A DNA stretch of 64,000 nucleotides, taken from Streptomyces sp. SCSIO 30461. GTDB taxonomy: Bacteria > Actinomycetota > Actinomycetes > Streptomycetales > Streptomycetaceae. The notes beneath the pieces are model-generated. The model saw nothing but the letters and a program-made list of their open reading frames with translations, made no database searches and had not been told where the DNA came from. How positions within the stretch are numbered: position 1 is the first letter of the stretch; the number at the start of each line of letters is the position of its first letter. The stretch is from the NCBI RefSeq assembly GCF_037023745.1, contig NZ_CP146101.1, forward strand, positions 4,456,001 to 4,520,000. Reading direction: 5' to 3'. Positions 31,811-41,272 of the stretch are shown here, one piece after another. Position numbers and translations under genes: made by a program.

Positions 31811-34243
31811 TCATCCCTGACTCTCGACTCGCCCGGTTCGTGACGGGGTGCGCTGGGCCGGAAGCGCGGGCGGCAGCCGGTGGAGCAGCCCCTTGCGCTC
31901 CTCGGCGAAGGCGGGGTCTGCCTGGTAGTCGGAATGGCCGAGTACCGGTTCCGGCAAGGGGTGGCTGTCGGTGCGCCCGTAGACGACGGGGTCCCTGAGC
32001 GCGGGACGGTCCACGGTCGGCTTACCCTCTTCGGGTGGGAGCCGCAGCGGTCCGCCGATCGGGTCCGTGTGACGCCACAGATTGCGCCAGCAGTGCAGTT
32101 CCCGGTGAAGTGTGCCCAACGGCGCGGGGCCGAAGTACGCGGGAAACCAGCGCCCGTAGAGGCGTTCCAGCGGTGAGCCGTACGTCAGCAGAGCCACTCG
32201 GCGGCGGGTGGCCGCGGGCAGTTGCCAGACCGCGGCGGCGGCGAGCACGCTGCCCTGCGAGTGGCCGGAGATGACGAGACGTCCGCCGGTGCTGCCGGTC
32301 CAGGAGGCCATGCGCCAGGTCAGGTCCGGCACGGCGCGCTCGGCATAGCAGGGCGGGGCGAAGGGATGGGCGGCACGGGGCCAGAAGGTGCCGACGTCCC
32401 ACAGGATGCCGATGGTGCGCCGGGCCGCCGCGTCCCGGTAGGCGCGTCGGCCCCAGGTGACAAGCAGGACGAAGCCGAGCCCGACCAGCAGCGAACCCAG
32501 GGTCTGCGCTGCGTCGGCGACGGCTTCCACCAGTGGATGGGCCCGTTCGAAGGCTTCGCCCGGGACCGCGCCGGTCGCCCACGACCCGGCCACCGCGCCG
32601 CCGCCGAGCAGCAGGGTGGCGGTGCACAGGACGCCGACGACGACCGGGATGGCGTCGGTGAGCGCCGCCGTCGCCCGGGTGGCGGCGATCCGCCGGGTGC
32701 GGACCGCGTCGGGCCGCTCCTGCGGATAGTCCCGCTCGACCGCCTCGGTCAGTGAGCGGGCGGTGCGCCAGGTCCTCGCGGCGAATACCGCCAGTGGGAC
32801 GAGCAACAGGAACAGCAGCACGGGGATGACCGACGCCTGCCAACTCAGCAGCACGGGCGGGCCGCTGATGGGACCGTGCCCCATGCCCGGTGTGCCGGGG
32901 CCGTCCAGCCAGTCGGCGACACGCTGGGCGACACCGCCGGTCATGACCCCGCCGAGAGCGCAGGCCAGCAGCGCGACCGCGGGTCCGCCCAGACCGCGCA
33001 GGGCGGTGCGGGGATGGGAGGCGCGCCGGTGCAGGAGGTGCGCGGTGACGGCCAGGGCAACGATCAGGGCGCCCTGGGCGAGGGTGAGTATCCGGAAGGC
33101 CTCCTCGCCGGGAAGCGTGCCGTGGGAGGCCCAGCCGGGGCGGGACCAGGACGCGTAGAGCATGGCGAGGGCCAGCAGGAAGAGGGAGACACCGGGCAGC
33201 CAGTTGACGACGGCGCGGTCGACGCGGTGGTCGATGAGCGAGTCGCTGTGTCCGCGGCGGAACACGACGGCGACGACGAAGGTCCCGGCGAGAACGAGCA
33301 CCGTTTCCAGGGATCGGCCTGCGAGGTCGAGGGCGGGGACATCCGCTCCCCTGTCATGGCGTGCGGCTGCCCCGGCGACCGCCGCGGCGACGATGAGGAA
33401 TCCGGCCGCGGTGTGCGCCGCACGCAATCGGGCGACGATGCGGCGGCCGTACCAGAAGCCGGGCCGCCCGAGTGCGGGACGGGTGTCCGCCTGCCCGCCC
33501 ACGGCGGCGGCAACGGTGACACGGGTGGCCCGGGTGCCCTGCGCGGCTTCGGTGGCGGGGGGCCGTTGCGACTCGTACGCGCTCCAGGTGCGGTTGGACA
33601 GGTACCAGAGCAGGCCCACCAGCGCAGCGGGCACGAGTGCCGCGAGCGACAGGCGCCGGCCCGGTTGCGACCACCAGCCGTCCCCCGCAGCGGAGACGAA
33701 TCCGAGCCAGGCCCGCCCGGCGGAGCAGGCTGCCGCGCCGGCGCACTGCCAGGCCGTCAGATCGAGCGCGACCTCGCAACTCGCAGCGGTGAGCAGCGCG
33801 GTGAGGCTCAGCGCCACGAGCCGCACCAGCATTCCGTAGCATCTGACCGCTGCCGACGGGCCCTTGGTGGTCGGGCGCATCCAGTGCGCGAGGTTGACCA
33901 CCATGAAGGGCAGGAGCAGCAGCCACAGGGCACGGGCGCCATTGCCCGAGGTGAGGTTGGCCCAGCAGTACGCCTCGGGTACCGGGCCGTGCGCGTACCG
34001 CTCGGGATGCTGCTCGGCGTCTGCGTCCTCGGGGCGCCGGTACACGGCCGCGGTCGCGTCGCCGGTGATCCTCACGGTGACGGGGGCGGCGAGCATGTCC
34101 TGCGGGGTGGCGCCACCGACACCGTGTACCAGGAGCTCCAGGGCGGCACCGCCGCCCGCGACTTCGGACGGCGCCACCGGTTCCCGGGCCGGTTCGTACG
34201 CCGGGTCGCACGCATGGTCGTACGCCGGGTCGGCAGCAGACAC
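31811..34243 (-). CDS. Polytopic membrane protein with C-terminal alpha/beta-hydrolase (lipase-like) domain
   Basis: 810 aa from a GTG start at 34243, preceded by GGGAG. The N-terminal region begins with a hydrolase-like strand LELLVHGVGG, then about 12 hydrophobic segments occupy residues 110-580. The C-terminal soluble part carries the nucleophile elbow VISGHSQGSV (Ser662) and LLTYGSPLERLYGRW, as in lipases and thioesterases, with a late His-Asp candidate (HTDPIGGP). The two halves of the hydrolase fold therefore appear split around a membrane domain. Substrate unknown; it may act on lipid at the membrane. Confidence 0.75.
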   Translation of the reverse strand: MSAADPAYDHACDPAYEPAREPVAPSEVAGGGAALELLVHGVGGATPQDMLAAPVTVRITGDATAAVYRRPEDADAEQHPERYAHGPVPEAYCWANLTSGNGARALWLLLLPFMVVNLAHWMRPTTKGPSAAVRCYGMLVRLVALSLTALLTAASCEVALDLTAWQCAGAAACSAGRAWLGFVSAAGDGWWSQPGRRLSLAALVPAALVGLLWYLSNRTWSAYESQRPPATEAAQGTRATRVTVAAAVGGQADTRPALGRPGFWYGRRIVARLRAAHTAAGFLIVAAAVAGAAARHDRGADVPALDLAGRSLETVLVLAGTFVVAVVFRRGHSDSLIDHRVDRAVVNWLPGVSLFLLALAMLYASWSRPGWASHGTLPGEEAFRILTLAQGALIVALAVTAHLLHRRASHPRTALRGLGGPAVALLACALGGVMTGGVAQRVADWLDGPGTPGMGHGPISGPPVLLSWQASVIPVLLFLLLVPLAVFAARTWRTARSLTEAVERDYPQERPDAVRTRRIAATRATAALTDAIPVVVGVLCTATLLLGGGAVAGSWATGAVPGEAFERAHPLVEAVADAAQTLGSLLVGLGFVLLVTWGRRAYRDAAARRTIGILWDVGTFWPRAAHPFAPPCYAERAVPDLTWRMASWTGSTGGRLVISGHSQGSVLAAAAVWQLPAATRRRVALLTYGSPLERLYGRWFPAYFGPAPLGTLHRELHCWRNLWRHTDPIGGPLRLPPEEGKPTVDRPALRDPVVYGRTDSHPLPEPVLGHSDYQADPAFAEERKGLLHRLPPALPAQRTPSRTGRVESQG

Positions 34244-34480
34244 GTCCGCGGCTCCCTTCCACCGGTAAGGATCGACAGCCTGACCAGAGTCACGCCTCGC
34301 GGCCCGATCGCGCCGGTCTCTCCGGGAATCTCCCCCGTACGAGTGCCGCCGGACCGTGACAGGATGGAAAGCTCGGCAAAGGGTGCCGTGCTCCCTGGTG
34401 TGCGGTGATCGGACGCGCTGCTCGCGGTGCGGCCGAGCTCCCGTCGCCAGGACGATCGGACGATCACTGGAGACTGGTCC

Positions 34481-34921
34481 ATGGCTTTGTTCCGCGTCGT
34501 CCGTACGACGTCGCTCCCGCCGGCCGAGACCTGGCGGCGCCTGACCGAATGGCCCGCGCACGCCGCGCATGTGCCACTGACCCGCGTCGCGGTCCTGACC
34601 CCGGGTCCACCGGGCACCGGCACGCGCTTCGTCGCCCGCACCGGCCTGGGCCGCTGGACTTTCGACGACACGATGGAGATCGTGCGCTGGCAGCCGCCGG
34701 CCCCGGAGCTCTCTGGCCGTTGTCGCCTCGAGAAGCGCGGCCGGACGGTCATGGGCTGGGCGGAGATCGAGGTCCTGACGACACCGGAAGGGTCCCGGGT
34801 GGTCTGGGAAGAGGAGCTCCGGCTGCGGGGAGTACCGCGTGCCCTGGACCCGGCGGTGGCGGGTACGGCCCGCAGGCTGTTCGGCAGGGTGGTGGACGGC
34901 TTGCTGACGGCACGCCAGTAG
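34481..34921 (+). CDS. SRPBCC-family (polyketide cyclase/dehydrase-like) protein
   Basis: 146 aa. The layout (TTSLPPAETWRRLTEWPAHAAH at the N-terminus, a seven-stranded sheet, and the C-terminal helix TARRLFGRVVDGLL) is that of the START/Bet v1-like SRPBCC fold, which binds hydrophobic ligands in a deep pocket. No catalytic residues are diagnostic. A second SRPBCC gene lies 145 bp downstream on the same strand, suggesting an old duplication. Function unknown. Confidence 0.75.
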   Translation: MALFRVVRTTSLPPAETWRRLTEWPAHAAHVPLTRVAVLTPGPPGTGTRFVARTGLGRWTFDDTMEIVRWQPPAPELSGRCRLEKRGRTVMGWAEIEVLTTPEGSRVVWEEELRLRGVPRALDPAVAGTARRLFGRVVDGLLTARQ

Positions 34922-35066
34922 TGCTGCGCTGCGCACTCCTCACCCGCCTGCTGGGCGCCCGCAGTGCCGCTTCGACGCTCGGACGGCTATGGTGTCCCGG
35001 CCCGTGCGCGACCTGCCGCAACGCCACGCCCGACCACCCGCGACCCGACCCCGGAGGTACGGTCCG

Positions 35067-35549
35067 ATGCCACGCAGGCTGAATGCCGTGAAGCTCGACT
35101 TCGTAGAGTCCGCTCCCCTGCGCCTCGTCTTCACCGCCGACGTCGCCGCCACTCCCTCCGAGGTCTACCGGGCGCTCGCCGAGGATGTCGAGGGGTGGCC
35201 GGGCTGGTTCAGGTCTGTCGCCTGGGCGAAGCCGACCCGGGAAGGCGCGGGCCGTGATGTCGCGCTGCGGGGCGGTGTCCGCTTCCAGGAGACCATCATG
35301 GCGTCGGACCCGGCGGTCCGGTACGCGTATCGGATCGACGAGACCAATCTGCCCGGTGTCCGGGCCATGTTGGAGGAATGGCGGCTCACGCCCTCCGGAT
35401 CCGGGACGCGGGTCCGGTGGACGATGGCGGTCGACGGACCCGGGCCGCTGCGGGTCGGGATCCGGCTGGCGAAGCCGGGCGTGGGCCATTCGTTCCGGGA
35501 CGCGGTGCGCAGGCTGGAGCGCCGCCTCGCTTCCGAGCAAGCGGGCTGA
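35067..35549 (+). CDS. Second SRPBCC-family protein
   Basis: 160 aa from ATG 35067, chosen because GGAGG lies ten bases ahead; an ATG at 34989 would add an implausible Arg-rich leader. The sequence AAPSEVYRALAEDVEGWPGW-like N-terminus (ATPSEVYRALAED, then WFRSVAWAKP) and the terminal helix FRDAVRRLERRL match SRPBCC proteins. It pairs with the preceding SRPBCC gene. Ligand and role unknown. Confidence 0.75.
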   Translation: MPRRLNAVKLDFVESAPLRLVFTADVAATPSEVYRALAEDVEGWPGWFRSVAWAKPTREGAGRDVALRGGVRFQETIMASDPAVRYAYRIDETNLPGVRAMLEEWRLTPSGSGTRVRWTMAVDGPGPLRVGIRLAKPGVGHSFRDAVRRLERRLASEQAG

Positions 35550-35563
35550 ACGCGGGCTGAAAC

Positions 35564-36694
35564 TCAGTCGGCTGACGCTCGGTCCGGCCAGGCACCGGTG
35601 GTGAGGAAGCGGTCGATCGCCTCGGCGTACGGGGCGATGTCAAGGCCCTGTCCGGCCAACCATTCGTCCGAGTAGTACTTGTCCAGGTAGCGGTCACCGG
35701 GATCGCAGATCAGGGTGACCACACTGCCTTTGCGCCCTGCGGCGAGCATCTCCGCGACGATCTTCAGTGCGCTCCACAGCCCGGTGCCGGTGGAGCCGCC
35801 GGCCTTGCGTCCGATGGCCCGTTCCAAGGCGCGGACGGCAGCGACCGTGGCCGCGTCCGGCACCTTCATCATCCGGTCGATGGCGCCGGGGACGAAGCTC
35901 GGCTCCATTCGGGGGCGCCCGATGCCCTCGATACGCGAGCCGCAGTCGCTGCTCGCCAGCGCGTCGCCCCTCGTCCAGCCGTCGAAGAAGCAGGAGTTCT
36001 CCGGATCGGGCACACAGACCCGGGTGTCGTACTGCATGTAGTGGACGTAACGGGCGATGGTCGCCGACGTGCCGCCCGTGCCGGCGGTGGCGACGATCCA
36101 GGCGGGCTCCGGATAGCGTTCCCGCCTCAACTGCTGGTAGATCGACTCCGCGATGTTGTTGTTTCCGCGCCAGTCGGTGGCACGCTCGGCATAGGTGAAC
36201 TGGTCCATGTAGTGGCCGCCGCACTGGACCGCGAGCGCCGCCGACTCCTCGTAGACCTTTCTCGGGTCGTCCACGAAGTGGCACTGTCCGCCGTGGAATT
36301 CGATGAGACGGCATTTCTCGGCGCTGGTGGTACGCGGCATGACCGCGATGAAGGGGACGCCGACCAGCTTCGCGAAGTAGGCCTCCGACACGGCGGTCGA
36401 ACCGCTGGAGGCCTCGATGACAGGTCGGTCCGGCCGGATCCAGCCGTTGCACAGCCCGTACAGGAACAGCGAGCGGGCGAGCCGGTGCTTCAGGCTCCCG
36501 GTGGGATGGGTGGACTCGTCCTTGAGATAGAGGTCGATGCCCCAGTCATCCGGCAGCGGGAACCGCAGCAGATGCGTGTCGGCCGATCTGTTGGCATCGG
36601 CCTGCACCTTCCGGACGGCGTCCTTCAGCCACGCCCGGTACTCGGGGTCGCTCCGGTCCACGTCGATCGTGGCCATCGCCTCGTATGTGCTCAT
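35564..36694 (-). CDS. PLP-dependent cysteine synthase/cysteine desulfhydrase-like protein (Cds1-like)
   Basis: 376 aa. Fold type II signatures include the PLP Lys in [11 protein letters not shown], the [19 protein letters not shown] substrate loop and the phosphate-cradle block [16 protein letters not shown]. It matches the Mycobacterium tuberculosis Cds1 group, which degrades L-cysteine to sulfide, pyruvate and ammonia, better than CysK/CysM. The start ATG at 36694 has an AGGAG-like RBS upstream (AGCGGGGCG region is weak, so the start is moderately sure). It is convergent with the second SRPBCC gene. Confidence 0.85.
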   Translation of the reverse strand: MSTYEAMATIDVDRSDPEYRAWLKDAVRKVQADANRSADTHLLRFPLPDDWGIDLYLKDESTHPTGSLKHRLARSLFLYGLCNGWIRPDRPVIEASSGSTAVSEAYFAKLVGVPFIAVMPRTTSAEKCRLIEFHGGQCHFVDDPRKVYEESAALAVQCGGHYMDQFTYAERATDWRGNNNIAESIYQQLRRERYPEPAWIVATAGTGGTSATIARYVHYMQYDTRVCVPDPENSCFFDGWTRGDALASSDCGSRIEGIGRPRMEPSFVPGAIDRMMKVPDAATVAAVRALERAIGRKAGGSTGTGLWSALKIVAEMLAAGRKGSVVTLICDPGDRYLDKYYSDEWLAGQGLDIAPYAEAIDRFLTTGAWPDRASAD

Positions 36695-36894
36695 GCGCCC
36701 CGCTCCTTGCCTGCTCGCGCCTTGCCGCCCCCTCCCCACTGCACCATAAGCCCCTCACCTGTACAAACGTTCACTTTGGGGTTTCATAGGAACTCCTTGT
36801 GGCAAGGTGTCGGAATGCACCCTGGCGTCGCCGCGACCGGCTGGGCAGACTGGGTGCGGCAGCTCGTACGGCTCGTACGAAGGGGGCAGGGGTC

Positions 36895-37227
36895 TTGCAG
36901 GAACCGGATTTCAACGCGACGGGTGTACGGATCGAGCGGTGGCCCCGCTCACTGACCAAGGCCGGCCGGGTCCTCATCGAGGATGGGCGGCTCGCGCTGC
37001 TGACGAGTTACGGCCGGGTGATCGACAGCGCGCCGATGGACGCCGTCCATGCGGGCAGGCCCTGGTTCGCCGGCAGCGACAGCACCGTCGCCACGGTCAA
37101 CGGCACGCGCTACCGGCTGACGATGGACCGTCCCGGGCGGGCGCACGACGGCCGCAGGCTCGACGGTACGGCGCTCGCGGGCCGGTTCCTGGACGCGGTA
37201 CGCGAGGCCGGGGGCGACCTCGACTGA
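36895..37227 (+). CDS. Small conserved hypothetical protein
   Basis: 110 aa from a TTG start at 36895 preceded by a G-rich RBS; a GTG at 36799 would add an unconvincing Arg-rich leader. The body (RVLIEDGRLALLTSYGRVIDSAP, then TVATVNGTRYRLTM in the second half) looks like a small two-layer beta domain typical of uncharacterised Streptomyces proteins. There is no signal peptide or helix. Stand-alone gene; function unknown. Confidence 0.6.
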   Translation: MQEPDFNATGVRIERWPRSLTKAGRVLIEDGRLALLTSYGRVIDSAPMDAVHAGRPWFAGSDSTVATVNGTRYRLTMDRPGRAHDGRRLDGTALAGRFLDAVREAGGDLD

Positions 37228-37444
37228 CCGTCGAACCCAGCGACCGCCGACCCTGACCTGCGAGGGAACCGAGCGTCCTGGCGCGGAGTTGCGCACTCAC
37301 CGCTCCTGGTTCACGCTTGATCTCATCACTCAGGGTTCACCGACGGCTACTCTGTGATCCAGACCGTCGGCACACACAGCAGGCAGCCAACTGCTGGATC
37401 CGTTCCTTCGCCTTCTTCCGGACCTCATTCGGGGAGTCGCAGCC

Positions 37445-38023
37445 GTGATCAGCGAGGCAAGCAGGCATTGCAGGGTGGAGCTCCAGGCTCTGCCGGCGCG
37501 GATCGGTCAGGTCCGCAGAATCGTGTCGGCGCAACTGCGCTACTGGCATCTCGATCCGCTGATCGACCATGCCGCGCTGGGCGTCACCGAATTGCTGACC
37601 AATGTGCACCGCCACGCCCAACCCGACAAACTCTGCGCCGTCGAGCTCGAGCTGCTGCTCAACAGGCTCACCATCTCGGTGCACGACCATGACCCCCGGC
37701 TTCCCACCACGGGCAACCCGGGCGATCGGCTCGAGACCACGGGCCGGGGGCTGGCCCTGATAGCGGCGCTGAGCGAGAGCTGGGGCGTGCGCCCCAAGGG
37801 CGAGGGCGGCAAGGCCGTGTGGTTCACGCTTCCCGCGCCGCTGCCCCTGGCGTACCGGCCGACGTTCGCCGATGCCGTGGTGTGCGGTGCGAGCGTGGCC
37901 ACGTCCCTCGCGTCCGACGGGGTCGGCGGTGTCTCGCTGGACGAGCCCTTCGCGGTCGTCGACGCCGGGCACTCGCCCGAGCCGCGCACCCCCGCAGCAG
38001 TCCGGGCCGCAACCTCCCGCTGA
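37445..38023 (+). CDS. Anti-sigma-factor-type ATP-binding protein (SpoIIAB/RsbW-like)
   Basis: 192 aa from a GTG start. The histidine-kinase-like ATPase N-box is VTELLTNVHRHA, the G1 box DHDPRLP and the G2 box TTGRGLALI, with the C-terminal KAVWFTLP strand. These small GHKL proteins bind and sometimes phosphorylate anti-anti-sigma factors; Streptomyces have dozens. A 50-residue Ala/Val-rich tail after the domain is unusual but common in this subgroup. No partner gene is adjacent. Confidence 0.85.
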   Translation: MISEASRHCRVELQALPARIGQVRRIVSAQLRYWHLDPLIDHAALGVTELLTNVHRHAQPDKLCAVELELLLNRLTISVHDHDPRLPTTGNPGDRLETTGRGLALIAALSESWGVRPKGEGGKAVWFTLPAPLPLAYRPTFADAVVCGASVATSLASDGVGGVSLDEPFAVVDAGHSPEPRTPAAVRAATSR

Positions 38024-38096
38024 CCGCGAGGTCCGCACCGGGAGCCGCACCCGATGACCGGCCGGGTCGGCAACCGAGCCCGGGCCCGGCGCAGGT

Positions 38097-39320
38097 TCAG
38101 GACGTGCGGGCCGGAAGCACACTGAGCGGATCGTCCAGAACGGGCTGCCAGGCCAGTTCCGCCGCACCCACCAGGCTGTCGTGGTCGAGGGTGCAGGGCA
38201 GGATCGGCACTCCGCCGCTGCGCCCCCAGAGACTGCGGTCCGCGACGACCGCACGCAGCCGTTCGGGGTCGGCGTCGAGCAGCTCTCGGTGCAGACCGCC
38301 GAGGATGATGCGGTCGGGGTTGAGGATGTTGACAAGGCCCGCCAGTCCGAGTCCGAGCCGGTCGACGATCTCCTCCGCGGCGGCCCGCACCGAAGGGTCG
38401 TCATATTCCGTGCGCAGCAGGTCGATGGACTGCTGCAGCAACGACACCTCGGGACCGGCCGCGCGACCCGCTGCGGTGAGGAAGGCGAGGGGGTCGGCCT
38501 CGACATCGAGGCATCCGCGGCTGCCGCAGTGACAGGGGCGCCCCTCGGGGTTGACGGTGAGGTGCCCGACCTCCAGCGCCAGGCCGGAACTCCCGGTGTG
38601 CAGCCGCCCGTCGAGGACCAGGGCGCCACCGACACCGCGGTGCCCGGTGGCCACGCAGAGCAGGTGCCGGGCGTCCCGGCCCGCACCGTGTCGGTGCTCG
38701 GCGAGCGCCGCGAGGTTGACGTCGTTGCCCGTGAAGACCGGTCCGTCGATACCCACGGCACGGACGCGTTCGGCGAAGATGTCCCGCACCGGTGCACCGG
38801 CGGACCAGGCCAGGTGCAGCGGGTTGAGGGCGGTGCCTTCCGGTTCGGCCACCGCGGACGGCACGGCGAGCCCCGCTCCGACGCAGTGCCGCCCGCCGGT
38901 GCGGAGGAGTTCGGCTCCGGCCGCCACGACCTCGCCGAGCACCTGGGCGGGATCGGCGGAGACGGTGACGCAACCCGGCGCGGTGGCGACGATCGTGCCG
39001 CCGAGTCCGACGAGGGCGGCCCGAAACCCATCCGCGTGCACCTGGGCCGCGAGCGCCACGGGACCGTCGGCGTCGACCGACAGGCGGTGTGAGGGGCGGC
39101 CCTGCGACCCCGCCGCCTCGGGCCGGGAGTCGACGCGGATCAGTCCGAGTGCCTCGAGTTCCGCAGCCACGGCTCCGGCGGTGGCGCGGGTGACACCGAG
39201 TTCGGCCGTGAGCACGGCGCGGGTGGGCGCCCGGCCGGTGTGCACCAGTTCCAGCGCGGGGCCGAGTACGTTGCGGCCTCTCTCCAGTCTCGTCCGCGTG
39301 GTCGCCACCTTGCCCTTCAT
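38097..39320 (-). CDS. ROK-family transcriptional regulator/sugar kinase-like protein
   Basis: 407 aa. An N-terminal winged helix (VLTAELGVTRATAGAVAAELEALG) precedes the ROK domain with GNDVNLAALAEHRHG and the zinc motif C-H-C-x-C (residues of GRPCHCGSRGCLDVEA), characteristic of NagC/Mlc/XylR regulators. It should bind DNA and a sugar or sugar phosphate. It diverges from an MFS gene by 65 bp, so it very likely regulates that transporter. The phosphotransfer site is not fully conserved, arguing for regulator rather than kinase. Confidence 0.88.
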   Translation of the reverse strand: MKGKVATTRTRLERGRNVLGPALELVHTGRAPTRAVLTAELGVTRATAGAVAAELEALGLIRVDSRPEAAGSQGRPSHRLSVDADGPVALAAQVHADGFRAALVGLGGTIVATAPGCVTVSADPAQVLGEVVAAGAELLRTGGRHCVGAGLAVPSAVAEPEGTALNPLHLAWSAGAPVRDIFAERVRAVGIDGPVFTGNDVNLAALAEHRHGAGRDARHLLCVATGHRGVGGALVLDGRLHTGSSGLALEVGHLTVNPEGRPCHCGSRGCLDVEADPLAFLTAAGRAAGPEVSLLQQSIDLLRTEYDDPSVRAAAEEIVDRLGLGLAGLVNILNPDRIILGGLHRELLDADPERLRAVVADRSLWGRSGGVPILPCTLDHDSLVGAAELAWQPVLDDPLSVLPARTS

Positions 39321-39385
39321 GGGGGCGAGTGTCCCATGATCCCGCGAGGTTGTGTCGCGGGCGTCTCTCCCTCTACGCTGACTTT

Positions 39386-40675
39386 GTGCCGCTACTAAAC
39401 AAACCTCGGACGGCCGCCCCGCGGAACCACGGCGACGACTTCGCCCCTCGCTCCCTGACCCGTCTCCGTATCGCCCTGACTCTCTTCTTCGCTCTCGACG
39501 GCTTCCTGTTCGCGGGCTGGGTGGTCCGCATCCCCGCGATCAAGGAGCAGACCGGCGCCTCGGCGAGCACCCTGGGCCTGGCTCTGCTCGGGGTGTCCGC
39601 GGGAGCGGTGGTCACCATGACCCTGACCGGGCGCCTGTGCGAGCGTTTCGGCACGCGGCCCATGACGATGGTCGCGGGGGCACTCCTGTCGCTGAGCATC
39701 GCCCTGCCCGCGCAGACGCACTCGGCACTCTCCCTCGGCCTGGTACTGCTCCTGTTCGGCGCGGCCTACGGCGGCATCAACGTGGCGATGAACAGCGCCG
39801 CCGTCGAACTGGTGGCAGTGCTGCGGCGCCCGGTGATGCCCAGCTTCCATGCCGCCTTCAGCCTCGGTGGCATGGTCGGAGCAGGACTCGGCGGGCTGGT
39901 CGCCGCCGGCCTCTCCCCCGCGCTCCACCTCTTCGCGCTCGCCGCGATCGGTCTGCTGGTCACGGCCGTGGCCGGATCGATGCTGCTGCGCCACCGGCTG
40001 CCCACCCCTCCGGCCGACGCCGCAACGGCGACCACGACCCGCACGCCGCCATCCACGTCGGGCCGCGCCGCCCGCGACAGCGGCCATACCCGCCGACTCG
40101 TCCTGCTCTTCGGTGTGATCGCGCTGTGCACGGCGTACGGGGAAGGCGCGCTGGCCGACTGGGGAGCACTTCATCTGGAGCAGGACCTGCACGCGCACCC
40201 GGGCATCGCCGCCGCCGGTTATTCGCTCTTCGCACTCACCATGACCGTGGGCCGACTGACGGGCACCACCCTGCTGGAGCGGCTCGGCCAGACCAAGGTG
40301 CTCGCCGCCGGGGGCGCGACCGCCGCCGCGGGCATGCTCATCGGCGCACTGGCGCCCACCGCCTGGCTCGCGCTCGCGGGCTTCGCCATCACAGGCTTGG
40401 GTCTCGCGAACATCTTCCCGGTGGCCGTGGGACGCGCCGGCGCCCTGGCCGGACCCTCGGGTGTGGCCACCGCCTCCACTCTCGGCTACGGCGGAATGCT
40501 GCTCGGACCGCCGGTGATCGGCTTCCTCGCCGACTGGTTCTCACTTCCGGTGGCGCTCACGACGGTGGCGGCCCTCGCCGCCACCGCGGGCGTCATCGGA
40601 ATCTCGGCACGCAGATCCGCCCCGGCGAACCCCGCTTCCCCGGAGGACCGCTGGAAGCGACCGGCGGTCACCTGA
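39386..40675 (+). CDS. MFS transporter, 12-TM sugar/drug type
   Basis: 429 aa from GTG 39386. Twelve hydrophobic segments; loop 2-3 GRLCERFGTRPM is MFS motif A and GAAYGGINVAMNSAAVEL lies in helix 4. It resembles the fucose-permease-like/YbjJ group often paired with ROK or LacI regulators, which fits the divergent ROK gene. Transport of a sugar-like solute by proton coupling is the best guess, though drug efflux cannot be excluded. Confidence 0.85.
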   Translation: MPLLNKPRTAAPRNHGDDFAPRSLTRLRIALTLFFALDGFLFAGWVVRIPAIKEQTGASASTLGLALLGVSAGAVVTMTLTGRLCERFGTRPMTMVAGALLSLSIALPAQTHSALSLGLVLLLFGAAYGGINVAMNSAAVELVAVLRRPVMPSFHAAFSLGGMVGAGLGGLVAAGLSPALHLFALAAIGLLVTAVAGSMLLRHRLPTPPADAATATTTRTPPSTSGRAARDSGHTRRLVLLFGVIALCTAYGEGALADWGALHLEQDLHAHPGIAAAGYSLFALTMTVGRLTGTTLLERLGQTKVLAAGGATAAAGMLIGALAPTAWLALAGFAITGLGLANIFPVAVGRAGALAGPSGVATASTLGYGGMLLGPPVIGFLADWFSLPVALTTVAALAATAGVIGISARRSAPANPASPEDRWKRPAVT

Positions 40676-40837
40676 TCCTGCCCCGGGGAAGGCTCCCGGC
40701 TGCTCCTGGGCGATGACGCCGCGCCCATGGGGTCATCGGCAAGGGGACGCAGCCACCCGGTCGGTGCCGCTCGAGACCCGGGGCGGTCCACACCGAAGTC
40801 GCTTGCCCCCGCGCCACGGCCTTGCGACCATGCGCCC

Positions 40838-41119
40838 ATGGGCAGACGCACACAGGCGCAGCGGGACGCGATCACCGTGGAGATCGGGTACGCGTTGATC
40901 AGCGCGTTCTTCGCGGCGGCAGTGGTGACCGGAGCCGTGGCGGGCCCGGCTCTCGCGCTGGATCCACCGCGCTCCGTGGCACACGCACTCGCAACAGCGG
41001 GCCTCGTGCTCGGGGCCGTGGTGTTCGTGGCCCGCGTCGTGCACGTGCTGTGGCGCTTCCCCCGTGCGGGCGGCGCCGGGCGACAGGGCCGAACCGGACG
41101 CGCTGACTCCGGCTCATAG
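40838..41119 (+). CDS. Small two-helix membrane protein (DUF6332-like)
   Basis: 93 aa opening MGRRTQAQRDAITVEIGYAL, followed by two hydrophobic helices (about residues 15-40 and 50-72) and a basic Gly/Arg-rich cytosolic tail. This matches a small membrane protein family conserved in streptomycetes. The start at 40838 follows a short intergenic region after the MFS gene. Function unknown. Confidence 0.75.
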   Translation: MGRRTQAQRDAITVEIGYALISAFFAAAVVTGAVAGPALALDPPRSVAHALATAGLVLGAVVFVARVVHVLWRFPRAGGAGRQGRTGRADSGS

Positions 41120-41272
41120 GCCGTGGCAGCGCTGCGGCATCCGGCGGTTCGACACGACGGAGCCAGGTCGGTTCGTGATCCGTGACCGCCGGTCGGCACC
41201 CGACGGATCACGGATCGGCCGGGTCACGGACCGGTCGGCGGTCACGGGGCGGCCGGCTGTCACGGGGCGGCC

